From assembly GCF_024679095.1 (NCBI RefSeq), contig NC_066509.1, positions 12,905,669 to 12,969,668 of the forward strand: a stretch of 64,000 nucleotides of DNA. The letters run 5' to 3'. A program made the position numbers and the translations under genes. The notes beneath the pieces are model-generated. The model made no database searches, was not told the DNA's origin, and saw only the letters and a program-made list of their open reading frames with translations. Source of the DNA: Eriocheir sinensis (Eukaryota; Arthropoda; Malacostraca; Decapoda; Varunidae). Positions 46,880-63,819 of the stretch are shown here, one piece after another. The stretch's first letter is position 1. Each line of letters opens with the position of its first letter.

Positions 46880-49437
46880 ATGTATTTTGTATATCTATTT
46901 TCACACAAATTTAATTACTTTTGTGTATTTTTGCATATAGTTTTATATAAATTTACGTTATTTTATTTGTATTTTGTATATTTATATTAATACAATACAC
47001 ATTCTTTTATTAGTATTTTGTTTATTTATTTTGATACGAGTTTACATTATTTTATGTAGATTTTGTATACCTTTTTTTATACGTATTTACTTCATTTTTT
47101 GTGTATTTTGTATATTGATTTTCATAGAAATCTACGTTATTTTATGTGTATTCGTATATATATTTTGAAAAAAATTTACATGGTTTTATATGTATTTTGC
47201 ATATCTATTTCAATACAAATTTACCTTATTGTATGTGCATTTTGTATATTTATTTTAATACAAATTCAAATATTTTATGTGTGTCTTGGTATAAATATTT
47301 TTTATAAAAAAATGCGTTATTTTATGGGTATTTTGCACCTTAATTTTCATACAAATTTACATTATTTTATTAATATTCTGTGTATTTATTTTGATACGAT
47401 TTTATATTATTCTATTTGTGTTTTGTATATATTTTTTTATACATATTTACATTATTTAATGTGTATTTTTTATATATATTTTATACAAATATACGTTATT
47501 TTAAGTGTATTTGTTTATATATTTTTATTCAAATTTACATTATTTTATGTGTATTTTGTAAATGTATTTCAATACAAATTTACCTAATTTTATGTGTATT
47601 TTGTTTATTTATTTTCATACAAATTAAAATTATTTTTGTGTACTTTTATATATAGTTTTATACAAATTTAGGTGATTTTATGTGTATATTGTATATCTAT
47701 TTTCATACAAATACACATTCTTTTATTGATATTTTGTTTATTTATTTTTACGCGAGTTTACATTATTTAATGTTTATTTGTATATATATTTTTATACGTT
47801 TTTACATATATACAAATGTATTTTGTATATATATTTCTATAGAAATCTACGTTGATTTATATGCATTCGTATATAGATTTTAAAACAAATTTACACTGTT
47901 TTTTGTGTATTTTGCATATTTTTTCAATACAAATTTACCTTATTGTATATGCATTTTGTATATTAATTTTAATACAAATTTAATTATGCTATGTGTATTT
48001 TTGTATATGTATTTTTATAAAAATATGCTTTATTTTATGGGTATTTTGCATTTTTATTTTCATACAAATTTACATTATTTTATTTATATTCTGTTTATTT
48101 TTTTTGAAACATTTTTACATTATTCTATGTGTATTTTGTATATCTATTTTTATACGTATTTACTTAATTTATGTGTATTTTGTATATATATTTTTATAGA
48201 AATCTACGTTATTTTATGTGTATTCGTATATATTTTGAAACAAATTTACAGTGTTTTATATATTTTTTTGCATATCTCTTTCAATACAAGTTTCCCTTAT
48301 TGTATGTGGATTTTGTATATTTACTTCAATACAAATTTAAATATTTTATGTGTATTTTTGTATATATTTTTTTTATAAGAAATGCGCTATTTGATGGGAA
48401 TTTTGCATCTTTATTTTCATACAAATTTACATTATTTTATTAATATTCCGTGTATTTATTTTGATACGATTTCACATTATTCAATCTGTTTTTTGTATAT
48501 GTATTTTTTATACATATTTACATTATTTAATTTGTATCTTGCATTTCATACATATTTATTATCTATTATTTATTTTCATACAAATACACATTCTTTTCAT
48601 GATATTTTGTTTATTTATTTTGACACGAATTTAATTAGATATGTATTTTGTATATATATTTTTATACGTATTTACATAATTTCACGTGTATTTTGTTTAT
48701 ATATTTCTATAGAAATCTACGTTATTTTATGTGTATTCGTATATATATTTTGAAACAAATTTACTTTGTTTTATATGTATTTTTGAATATCTCTTTCAAT
48801 ACTGTATATGCATTTTGTATATTTATTTCAATACAAATTTAAATATTTTATGTGTATTTTGGTATATATATTTTTATAAAAAAAATGCGCTATTTTATGG
48901 GAATTTTGCATCTTTCTTTTCATACAAATTTACATTATTTTATTGATATTCTGTGTATTTATATTGATAGGATTTTACATTATTCTATTTCATTTTTGTA
49001 TATATTTTTTTATACACATTTACATTATTTAATGTGTATCTTGCATATATATTTTATACAAATTTACGTTATTTTAAGTGTATTTGTTTATATATTTTCA
49101 TTCAAATTTACATTATTCTATGTGTATTTTTTATATGTATTTCAATACAAATTTACCTTATTTTATGTGTATTTTGTATATTTCTTTTCATACAAATTTT
49201 AAATATTTTTGTGTATTTTTGTATATAGTTTTATACAAATTTAGGTTATTTTATGTACGCATTTACTTTATTTAATGTGTGTTTTGTAAATATATTTTTA
49301 TGTAAATTTACTTTATTTTATGTGCATTTTTGTACACATATTTTTTTAGAAATTTGCGTTAATATATGTGTATTTGTATATGTTTTCTCATACAAATTTA
49401 CATTATTTGATTGCTATTTTGTTTATTTATTTTGATA
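46880..49437 (+). repeat. Satellite block 8
   Basis: Holds the cleanest higher-order repeat. From about 47765 it is the source or copy of 51530-53202. Confidence 0.85.
46999..47714 (+). repeat. Representative 16-monomer, ~716-bp higher-order repeat
   Basis: Between two ACACATTCTTTTATT anchors, sixteen monomers occur in fixed order. Recognisable ones include ATTCGTATATATATTTTGAA, TATTTTGCATATCTATTTCA, GTGCATTTTGTATATTTATT, CTGTGTATTTATTTTGATAC and GTATTTGTTTATATATTTTT. 716/16 is about 44.8 bp. The same order is seen, with deletions, across other plus and minus blocks. Confidence 0.8.
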
Positions 49438-49639
49438 CGAATGAAAATAGATATACAAAATATACATAAAATAAACTAAATTTGTATTGAAATATATATA
49501 CAAAATACATAAAATAATGTAAATTTGTATAAACTATACAAAAATACACAGAAGTAATTAAATTCGTACGAAAATAGATATACAAAATACAGATAAAATA
49601 AGCTAAATTTGAATTGAAATGTATATACAAAATACAATA
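49438..49639 (-). repeat. Satellite block 9 (short inverted)
   Basis: Entered through GATACGAATGAAAATAGATA, the reverse of the 40258 junction. Confidence 0.8.
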
Positions 49640-50278
49640 TTTTATGTGTATATTTGTATTTGTATTTAGGTTATTTTATGTGTATTTTGTATATATATTT
49701 TCATCGAAAATTCCATTATTTTATTAGTATTTTCTTAATATAATTCGATACGAATTTAGATTATTTCATAGGTATTTTCTATACATATTTTTATACTCAT
49801 TTACATTATCTAATGTGTGTTTTGTTTATATGTTTTTATGGAAATTTATTTTATGTTCATTTTTGTACATATATTTTTATAGAAATTTGCGTTATTTTAT
49901 GTATATAGTTTTATATAAATTTACGTTATTTTATGTGCATTTTGTATATTTATATTTATACAAATACACATTCTTTTATTGGTATATTGTTTTTTTACAT
50001 TTATACGAATTTACATTATTTTATGTGTATTTTGTATACATTTTTTTATACGTATTTACTTTATTTTATATGTATTTTGTATATGTGTTTTTATAGAAAT
50101 CTACGTTATTTTATGTGTATTCGTATATATATTTTGAAAAAAAATTTCATGATTTTATATGTATTTTGCATATCTATTTCAATACAAATTTACCTTATTG
50201 TATGTGCATTTTGTATATTTATTTTAATACAAATTGAAATATTTTATGTGCATTTTGGTATCAATAATTTTATAAAAA
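49640..50278 (+). repeat. Satellite block 10
   Basis: Ends within a G-type monomer at ATTTTATAAAAAAACG. Confidence 0.8.
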
Positions 50279-50902
50279 AACGTAAATTTGTATAAAAAAA
50301 ATATGTACAAAACACAAATAGAATAATGTAAAATCGTATCAAAATAAATACACAGAATATTAATAAAATAAAGTAAATTTGTATGAAAATAAAGAAGCAA
50401 AATACCCATAAAATAACACATTTTTTTATATTTATGAAAATATATATACCAAAATACACATCAAAAAATTAAATTTGTCTTAAAATAAATATACAAAAAA
50501 CACATACAATAAGGTAAATCTGTATTGAAATAGATATGCAAAATACATATAAAACAATGTAAATTTGTTTCAAAATATATATACGAATACACATAAAATA
50601 ACGTAGAATTCCATAAAAATATATATACAAAATACACATAAAATGAAGTAAATACGTATAAAAAAATGTATACAAAATACACATAAAATAATGTAAAATC
50701 GTATCAAAATAAATAAACAAAATACCAATAAAAGAATGTGTATTTGTATAAATATAAATATACAAAATATAAAATAACGTAAATTTATATAAAACTATAT
50801 ACAAAAATACACAGAAGTAATTAAATTTGTATGAAAATATATACAAAATACACACAAAATAAGCTAAATTTGAATTGAAATATATATATATATACAAAAT
50901 AC
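50279..50902 (-). repeat. Satellite block 11
   Basis: Regular minus-polarity monomers ending at a short TA run and TACAAAATACA. Confidence 0.8.
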
Positions 50903-50978
50903 ATTCTATTTTCTATTCTATTCTATTCTATTTTCAAACAAATTTAAACTATTTTTGTATTTTTGTATATATTTATTT
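50903..50978 (+). repeat. Satellite block 12 with (TTCTA)n
   Basis: A small plus-polarity patch opened by a TTCTA pentanucleotide run at about 50905-50932, unlike anything else in the array. Confidence 0.75.
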
Positions 50979-51267
50979 TTGTTATACATAGAATAATGTA
51001 AAATCGTATCAAAATAAGTACACAGAATATCAATAAAATAATTTAAATTTGTATGAAAATAAAGATGCAAAATACCCATAAGATAAAGCATATTTTTTTT
51101 AAAATACATACACAAAAATACACATAGAATAATTAAATTTGTATTAAAATTAATATACATAATGCACACATACAAAAAGGTAAATTTGTATTAAAAAAAA
51201 ACGCAAAATTCAAATAAAACAGTGTAAATTTGTTTCAAAATATATATACGAAAACACATAAAATAAC
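50979..51267 (-). repeat. Satellite block 13
   Basis: Begins at the same GTTATACATAGAATAATG junction as block 7. Confidence 0.8.
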
Positions 51268-53202
<1,935 letters not shown>

Positions 53203-56139
53203 AAATAGATATACAAAATATACTTAAAATAAACTAAATTTGTATTAAAATATATATACAAAATACATAAAATAATGTAAATTTGTATCAAAATATTTTA
53301 ACAGATGCGCATAAAATAACGTAAATTTGTTTTAAAATATATACAAACACACATTAAATACAATGTAAATATGTATGAAAATAAAGATGCAAAATACCCA
53401 TTAAATAACGCATTTTTTTATAAAAATATATATACTAAAATACACATGAAAAAATTAATTTGTATTAAAATAAATATACAAATTACACATACAATAAGGT
53501 AAATCTGTATTGAAATAGATATGCAAAATACATATAAAACAATGTAAATTTATTTCAAAATATATACGAATACACATAAAATAACGTAGATTTGTATAAA
53601 AATATATATACAAAATACATAAAATGAAGTAAATACGTATAAGAAAATGTATACAAAATACACATAAAATAATGCAAATTCGTATCAAAATAAATAAACA
53701 AAATACCAATAAAAGAATGTGTATTTGTATAAATATACATATACAAAATACACATAAAATAACGTAAATTTTCATAAAACTATATACAAAAATACTCAGA
53801 AGTTATTAAATTCGTATGAAAATAGATATACAAAATACAGATAAAATAAGCTAAATTTGAATTGAAATGTATATAGAAAATACATAAAATAATGTAAATT
53901 TGTATCAAAATATTTATAAAAATACATATAATAACGTAAATTTGTTTAAAAATATATAAACAAAATACACATTAAGTAATGTAAATACGTATAAAAAATA
54001 TGTACAAAATACACATATTATCATGTAATTCGTATCAAACTAAATAAACAAAATATCAATAAAATAATGTAAATTTGTATGAGAAAACATATACAAATAC
54101 ATATAAAATAACGCTAATTTCCATAAAAATATATGTACAAAATGAACGTAAAATAAAGTAACTTTGGATAAAAATATATATACAAAACACCCATAAAATA
54201 ATGTAAATCCGTACATAAAATAACCTAAATTGTATAAAACTATATACAAAAATACACAAATATAATTTAAATTTGTATGAAAAGAAATATACAAAATACA
54301 CATAAAATTAGGTTAATTTGTCTTGAAATACATATACAAAATACATATAAAATAATGTAAATTTGAAAGAAAATATATAAACAAATACACATATAATAAC
54401 GTAAATTTGTATGAAATATATAATCAAAATACACATTAAATAATGCAAATATGTATTAAAAAAATATATACAAAACACAAATAGAATAATGTAAAATCGT
54501 ATCAAAATATATACACAGAATATTAATAAAATAATGTAAATTTGTATGAAAATTATGATGCAAAATACCTATAAAATAACGCATTTTTTTATAAAAATAT
54601 TGTTACCAAAATACACATAAAATATTTGATTTAAATTTATATAAAAATATACATACAATCATGTAAATTTGTATAAAATAGATATACAAAATATATAAAT
54701 AATGTAAATTGTCTCAAAATATATATACGAATACACATAAAATAATGTAATTTCTATAAAAATATGTATACAAAATACACATAAAATAATAAATTCGTAT
54801 AAAATATAAATAAAAAATACAGATAAAATAACGTAAATTTATATAAAACAATATACATAAAAATAAATTTCTATAAAATATATGTACAAAATGAACATAA
54901 AATAAAATTGCGTAAAATATATATTCAAAACACACTTTAGATAATGTAAATGAGTATAAAATATGTATACAAAATACCTATGAAATAATATAAATTCGTA
55001 TCAATTAAATTAAGAAAATACCAATAAAATAATGTAATTTTGATGAAAATATATATACAAAATACACATAAAATAACCTAAATACAAATACAAATATACA
55101 CATAAAATAATTTAAATTGAATGAAATAAATATATAAATAAACATAAAATAATGTAAATTTGTATGAAAATATATAAACAAATACACATAAAATAATGTA
55201 AATTTGGATAAAAATATATACAAATGAACATTAAATAATGTAAATATGTATAAAATATACAAAATACACATAGAATAATGTTAAATCGTATCAAAATAAA
55301 TAAAGAGAATATCAATAAAATAATGTAAATTTGTATGAAAATAAAGATGCAAAATATCCATATAATAACGCATATTTGCATAAAAATATATATACAAAAA
55401 TACATATAAAATAGTTAAATTTGTATTAAAATAAATATACAAAATGCACGTAAAATAAAGTAAATTTGTATTGAAATAGATATGCAAAATTCACATCAAT
55501 AATGTAAATTTGTATCAAAATATATATACGAATACTCATAAAATAGAGTAAATTTCTATGAAAATATACATACAAAATAGATATGCAAAATACACATATA
55601 ACTAGTTAAATTTATATTTAAATACATGTACAAAAAACACATAAAATAATGTAGATTTGTATGAAATGAAAACAAATACATTTTATATAAAATATATATA
55701 CAAAATACATAGAATAATGTAAAATCATATCAAAATAAATACACAGAATATCAATAAAATAATGTAAATTTGTATGAAAATAAAGATGCAAAATACCCAT
55801 AAAATAAAGCATATTTTTCTAAAAATACATATACAAAAATACACATAGATTAATCAAATTTGTATTAAAATTAATATACAAATTGCACATACAATAAGGT
55901 AAATTTGTATTGAAAAAATATGCAAAATACACAAAAAAATAATGTAAATTTGTTTCAAAAGATATATACGAATAAACATAAAATAACGCAGATTCCTATA
56001 GAAATATATATACAAAATACTCTTGAAATAATGAAAATACGTATAAGAATAAATAAGGTTAATTCATGTCAAAATAAATAAACAAAATATCATGAAAAGA
56101 ATGTGCATTTGTTTAAAAAAAGATATACAAAATACACAG
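53203..56139 (-). repeat. Satellite block 15
   Basis: The longest minus-polarity block, with more diverged and deleted monomers around 54630-55130. Confidence 0.85.
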
Positions 56140-59100
56140 TATCTGTATTTTGTATATTTATTTTAACACAAATTTAATTATTTTATGTGTACTTTGTATA
56201 CATTTTCTTATACGTATTTACTTCATTTAATGTGTATTTTGTATATATATTTTTATAGTAATCTACATTATTTTATGTGTATTGGTATATATATTTTGAA
56301 GCAAATTTACATTGTTTTATATGTATTTAGCATATCTATTTCAATATAAATCTACCTTATTGTATGTGCATTTTGTATATTTATTGTAAGACAAATTTAA
56401 ATATTTTATTATTTTGGTATATATATTTTAATGAAAAGAGTTTTATATAAATTTAAAATATTTTATGTGTATTTTGTATATCTATTTTCATACAAATACA
56501 CATTTTTTATTGATATTTTGTTTATTTATTTTGACGCGATTTCACATTATTTAATGTGTATTGTGTATATATATTTTTATACGTATTTACGTCATTTCAT
56601 GTGTATTTTGTATATATATTTCTATAGAAATATATGTTATTTTATGTGTATTCGTATATATATTTTGAAACAAATATACATTGTTTTATGTGCATTTGCA
56701 TATTTTTTCAATATAAATTTACCTTATTGTACGTGCATTTTGTATATTAATTTTCATACAAATTTAATTATTCTATGTGTATTTTTGTATATGTATTTTC
56801 ATAAAAAAATGCTTTATTTAATGGGTATTTTGCATCTTTATTTTCATACAAATTTACCTTATTTTATTGATATTCTGTGTATTTATTTTGATACGATTTT
56901 ACATTATTCTATGTATATTTTGTATATATATTTCATACAAATGAACGTAATTTTATGTGAATTTGTTTTCATTTCATACAAATTTACATTATTTTAAGTG
57001 TATTTTGTAAATGTATTTAAATACAAATATAACTAATTATATGTGTATTATGTATATCTATTTTCATACAAATTGAAATTAATTTTGTGTATTTTAGTAT
57101 ATATTTTTATTCAAATTTTCGTAATTTTATGTGAATTTTGTATATTTATTTTCCTACAAATATACGTTCTTTTATCGGAGTTTTGTTTATTTATTTTGAT
57201 ACGAATTTTCATTATTTTAGGTGTATTTGATATATATATTTTTATACTTATTTACATAATTTTATATGTATTTTGAATATATATTTTCATAGAAATTTAC
57301 TCTATTTTATGTGTATTCGTATATATATTTTGATACAAATTTACATTATTTATGTGTATTTCGCATATCTATTTCAATACAAATTTTCTTTATTGTATGT
57401 GCCTTTTGTATATTTATTTTGATGCAAATTTAATTATTTTATGTGTATTTTTGTATATATATTTTTAAACAAATATGCGTTATTATATGGGTATTTTGCA
57501 TCTTTATTTTCATACAAATTTACATTATTTTATTGATTGTCTGTTTATTTATTTTGATACGATTTTACGTTATTCTGTGTATTTTGTATATATATTTTTA
57601 GACATATTTACATTATTTAATGTATATTTTGTACATATATTTTATTAAAATTTACGTTATCTTATGTGTATTTGTTTATATATTTTCATACAAATTTACA
57701 TTATTTTATGTGAATTTTGTGTATGTATTTCAATAAAAATTTGCCTAATCTCATTTGTATTTTGCATATCTATTTTCAAACAAATTTAAATTATTTTTTT
57801 GTATTTTTGCATTATTTTTATACATTTTTTTTATTTGTATTTTGTATATATATTTTCCTACACAGATACATTCTTTTAGAGGAAATTTTGTTTATTTATT
57901 TTGATACGAATTTACATTATTTTATGTGCATTTTTTTTATATATTTTTCTATGTATTTACATTATTTTATGTGTATTTTGTATATTTATTTTAATACAAA
58001 TTTACGTAATTTTATTGTGTGTATTCGTATATATTTTGATAAAAAATTTCCTTATTTTATGTGTTTTTTGCATATCTATTTCAATAAAAATCTACCTTAT
58101 TGTATGTGTATTTTGTATATTTATTTTAATACAAATTTAATTATTTTATGTGTATTTTTGTATATATTTTTTATTTAAATATGAGATATTTTATGGGTAT
58201 TTTGCATCTTTAATTTTATAACTTTTTACATTACGTACATATCTTTTATACGTATTTACATTATTTAATGTGTATTTTGTTTATATATTTTTATACAAAT
58301 TTACGTTATTATATGTGTATTTGAATATATATTTTGATACAAATTTACACTATTTTATGTATTTTCGATATTTATTTCAACTCAAATTTAGCTTATTTTA
58401 TGTGTCTTTTGTATATCTATTTTCATAGAAATTTAATTATTTTTGTTTATTTTTGTATTAAGTTTTATACAATTTTACGTTAATTTATGTGTATTTTGTA
58501 TATTTATATTTATACAAGTAAACATTCTTTTATTGGCATTTAGTTTATTTATTTTGATACGAATTTACATTATTTTATGTGTATTTTGTATACATTTTCT
58601 TATACGTATTTATTTCATTTTATGTGTATTTTGTATATATATTTTATAGAAATCTACGTTATTTTATGTGTATTCGTATGTATATTTTGAAACAAATTTA
58701 CATTGTTTTATATGTATTGTACATATCTATTTCAATACAAATATACCTTATTGTATGTGCATTTTGTATATTTATTGTAATACAAATTTAAATATTTTAT
58801 GTGCATTTTGGTATATATATTTACATAAGAAATGCGTTGTTTTATGGGTATTTTGCATCTATATTTTCATACAAATTTACATTATTTTATTAATATTCTG
58901 TGTATTTATTTTGATACTATTTTACATTATTCTATTTGTGTTTTGTATATATTTTTTTATACATATTTACATTATTTAATGTGTATTTTCTATATATATT
59001 TCATACAAATTTACGTTATTTTAAGTGTATTTGTTTATATATTTTCATTCAAATTTACAGTATTTTATGTGTATTTTGTATATGTATTTCAATAGAAATT

Positions 59101-59446
59101 TAACTAGTTTTATGTATATTTTGTATATATATTTTTATACAAATCTAAATTATTTTTGTGTATTTTTTAATAGAGTTTTATACAAATTTACAATATTTTA
59201 TGTGTATTTTGTATATCTATTTTCATACAAATACACATTCTTTTATTGATATTTTGTTTATTTATTTTGATGCGAATTTACATTATTTAATGTGTATTGT
59301 GTATATATATTTTTATACGTATTTACGTCATTTCATGTGTATTTTGTATATATATTTCTATAGAAATATACGTTATTTTATGTGTATTCGTATATATATT
59401 TTGAAACAATTATACATTGTTTTATGTGCATTTTGTATATTTTGTA
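56140..59446 (+). repeat. Satellite block 16
   Basis: Starts at ATACAAAATACACAGTATCT, an imperfect palindromic junction like 36873. Confidence 0.85.
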
Positions 59447-59640
59447 TATGCAAAATACACATAAAGTTAGGCAAATTTGTATTGAAATACATATACAAAA
59501 CTCACATAAAATAATGTAAATTTGTATGAAAATATATAAACAAATACATATAAAATCACGTAAATTTGGATAAAATATATATATACAAAATATACATTAA
59601 ATATTTTAAATATGTATAAAAATATATTATATTATATACA
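59447..59640 (-). repeat. Satellite block 17 (short inverted)
   Basis: Entered through TTTTGTATATGCAAAATACA and left near ATTATATACATTTTTATTGA. Confidence 0.8.
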
Positions 59641-62600
59641 TTTTTATTGATATTTGCGTTATTTATGTGTATTTTGTATATGTTTTCTCATAGAAATTTA
59701 CATTATTTTATTGGTATTTTGTCTATTTATTTTGATACGAATTACATGATTATTTCTGTATTTTTACATTTTTATACGTATTTACATTATTTAATGTATT
59801 TTGTTTATATAATTTTATACAAATTTACGTTATTATATGTGTATTTGTATAGGTATTTTGATACAAATTTACATTATTTTATGTATTTTGTATATATATT
59901 TCAATTCAAATTTAGCTTATTTTATGTGTATTTTGTATATCTATTTATTTTAATACAAAATCAAATATTTTATGTTTTTTCGTATATATATTTTATAAAA
60001 AATGCGTTATTGTATGGGTATTTTGCATCTTAATTTTCATACAAATATACATTATTTTATTAATATTTTCTGTATTTATTTTGATACGATTTTACATTAT
60101 TTTATTTGTGTTTTGTATATATTTTTTTATACATATATACATTATTTAATGTTTTTTTTGTATATATATTTGATACAAATTTACGTTATTTTAAGTCTAT
60201 ATGTTTATATATTTTCATTCAAATTTACATTATTATATGTGTATTTTGTATATGTATTTCAATACAAATTTACCTATTTTTATATGGTTTTGGTATATTT
60301 ATTTTCATCCCAGTTTAACTTATTTTTGTGTATTTTTGTATAAAGTTTTATACAAATTTAGGTTATTTTATGTGTATTTTGTACATCTATTTTCATACAA
60401 ATACACATTCTTTTCATGATATTTTGTTTATTTATTTTGACACGAATTAACATTATTTAATGTGTATTTTTTATATATATTTTTATACGTATTTACATTA
60501 TTTCAAGTGTATTTTGTATATATATTTCTATAGAAATCTGCGTTATTTTATGTGTATTCGTATATTTATTTTCAGACAAATTTACATTGTTTTATGTGTA
60601 TTTTGCATATTTTTTCAATACAAATTTACCTTATTGTATGTGCATTTTGTATATTAATTTTAATACAAATTTGATTAATCTATGTGTATTTTTGTATATG
60701 TATTTTTATAAAAATAAGCTTAATTTTATGGGTATTTTGCATCTTTATTTTCATACAAATTTACATTATTTTATTGATATTCTGTGTATTTATTTTAAAA
60801 TGATTTTACATTATTCTATGTGTATTTTGTATATATATTTTATATAAAATGTATTTGTTTTCATTTCATACAAATCTACATTATTTTATGTGTTTTTTTG
60901 TACATGTATTTAAATACAAATTTAAGTAGTTATATGTGTATTTTGTATATCTATTTTGTATGTATATTTTTATAGAAATTTACTCTATTTTATGAGTATT
61001 CGTATATATATTTTGATACAAATTTACATTTTTGATATATATTTTGCATATCTATTTCAATACCAATTTACTTTATTGTACGTGCATTTTGTATATTTAT
61101 TTTAATACAAATTTAACTATTTTATATGTATTTTTGTATATATATTTATACGAATTTACATTATTTTATGTGTATTTTGTATACATTTTTTTATACGTAT
61201 TTACTTAATATTATGTGTATTTTGTATATGTATTTTTTATAGAAATCTACGTTTTTTTATGTGTATTCGTATATATATTTTGAAACAAATTTACATTATT
61301 TTATATGTATTTTTCATATCTATTTCAATACAAATTTACCTTATTGTATGTGCATTTTGTATATTTATTTTAATACAAATTCAAATATTTTATGTGTATT
61401 TTGGTATGAATAATTTTATAAAAAAAGCGTTATTTTATAGGTATTTTGCATCTTAATTTTCATACAAATTTACATGATTTTATTAATATTCTGTGTATAT
61501 ATTTTGATACGATTTTACATTATACTATTTGTGTTTTTATACATATTTACATTATTTAATGTGTATTTTGAATATATATTTCATACAAATTTACGTTATT
61601 ATATGTGTATATGTTTATATATTTTCTTTCAAATTTACATTATTTTATATGTATTTTGTATATGTATTTCAATACAAATTAACCTAATTTTATGTGTATT
61701 TTGTATATTTCTTTTCATAAAAATTTAAATTATTTTTGTGTATTTTTGTATATAGTTTTATACAAATTTAGGTTATTTTATGTACGCATTTACATTATTT
61801 AATGTGTGTTTTGTATATATATTTTTATCCAAAGTTACTTTATTTTACGTTAATTTTTGGACATATATTTTTATGGAAATTAGCGTTATTTTATATGTAT
61901 TTGTATATGTTTTCTCATACAAATTTACATTATTTTATTGATATTTTGTTTATTTAGTTTGATACGAATTACATGATTATATGTGTATTTTGTACATATT
62001 TTTTATACGTATTTACATTACTTAATGTGTATTTTGTTTATATATTTTTAAACAAATTTACGTTATTATATGTATTTTTATAAATATTTTGATACAAATT
62101 TACATTATTTTATGTATTTTGTATATACATTTCAATTCAAATTTAGCTTATTTTATCGGTATTTTGTATATCTATTTTCATACGAATTTAATAACTTCAG
62201 TGTATTTTTGTATATAGTTTTATACAAATTTACGTTATTTTATGTGTATTTTGTATATTTATATTTATACAAATACACATTCTTTTATTGGTATTTTGTT
62301 GATTTATTTTGAAACGAATTTATATTAATTTATGTGTATTTTGTATACATTTTCTTATACGTATTTATTTCATTTTACGTGTATTTTGTATATATATTTT
62401 TATACAAATCTACGTTATTTTATGTGTATTAGTATATATATTTTGAAACAAATTTACATTGTTTTATATGTATTTTGCATATCTATTTCAATACAGATTT
62501 ACCTTATTGTATGTGTATTTTGTATATTTATTTTAATACAAATTAATTTTTTCATGTGTATTTTGGTATATATATTTTTATAAAAAAAATGCGTTATTTA

Positions 62601-62889
62601 ATGGGTATTTTGCATCTTTATTTTCATACAAATTTACATTGTTGTATTAATATTCTGTGTATTTATTTTTATACGATTTTACATTATTCTATTTGTGTTT
62701 TGTATATATTTTTTTATACATATTTACATTATTTAATGTGTATTTTGTATATTTTAAAACAAATTTACGTTATTTTATGAGCATCTGTTAAAATATTTTG
62801 ATACAAATTTACATTATTTTATGTATTTTTTATATATATTTCAATAAAAATTTAGTTTATTTTATGTATATTTTGTATATCTATTTTCA
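59641..62889 (+). repeat. Satellite block 18
   Basis: Plus-polarity monomers. Ends at CTATTTTCAATCGTATCAAA, matching the 40258 junction. Confidence 0.85.
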
Positions 62890-63819
62890 ATCGTATCAAA
62901 ATAAATAAACAAAATAGCAATTAAATAATGTAAATTTGTACGGGAAAACATATACAAATACACGTAAAATAACGCAAATTTCTTAAAAAATATATGTACA
63001 AAAATGCACATAAAATAAAGTAAATTTGCATAAAAATATATATACAAAACACACATTAAATAATGTAAATGCGTAAATGAAATAACCTAAATTTGTATAA
63101 AACTATATACAAAAATACACAAAAATATTTAAAATTTGTATGAAAAGAAATATACAAAATACACATAAAATTTGGTAAATTTGTATTGAAATACATATAC
63201 AAAATACACATAAAATAATGTAAATTTGAATGAAAATATATAAACAAATCCACTTAAAATAACGTAAATTTGTATAAAATATATATGCAAGATACACATT
63301 AAATAATGTAAATGTGTATAAAAAAATATATACAAAAAAGAAATAGAATAATGTAAAATCCTATCAATATAAATACACAGAATATCAATAAAATAATGTA
63401 AATTTGTATGAAAAGAAAGATGCAAAATTCCCATAAAATAGCGCATTTTTTATAAAAATATATATACCAAAATACACATAAAATATTTAAATTTGTATTG
63501 AAATAAATATACAAAATGCATATACAGTAAGGTAAATATGTATTGAAAGAGAGATTCAAAAATACATATAAAACAAAGCTAATTTGTTTCAAAATATATA
63601 GGAATACACATAAAATAACGTAGATTTCTATAGAAATATATATACAAAATACACATGAAATTATGTAAATACGTATTAAAATATATATACAAAATACATA
63701 TCTAGGTAAATTCGTGTCAAAATAAATAAACAAAATATCATGAAAAGAATGTGTATTTGCATGAAAATAAATAATAGATAATAAATTTTGTATGAAATAT
63801 ATATGCAAGATATACATTT
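62890..63819 (-). repeat. Satellite block 19 (copy 3 of recurring block)
   Basis: Matches block 3 monomer for monomer, including the AAAGAAATAGAATAATG and AAATTCCCATAAAAT variants. Confidence 0.85.

Noticed and set aside
50905..50932. TTCTA run as telomeric repeat
   Set aside because: The arthropod telomere unit is TTAGG; this run is short and internal to the satellite.
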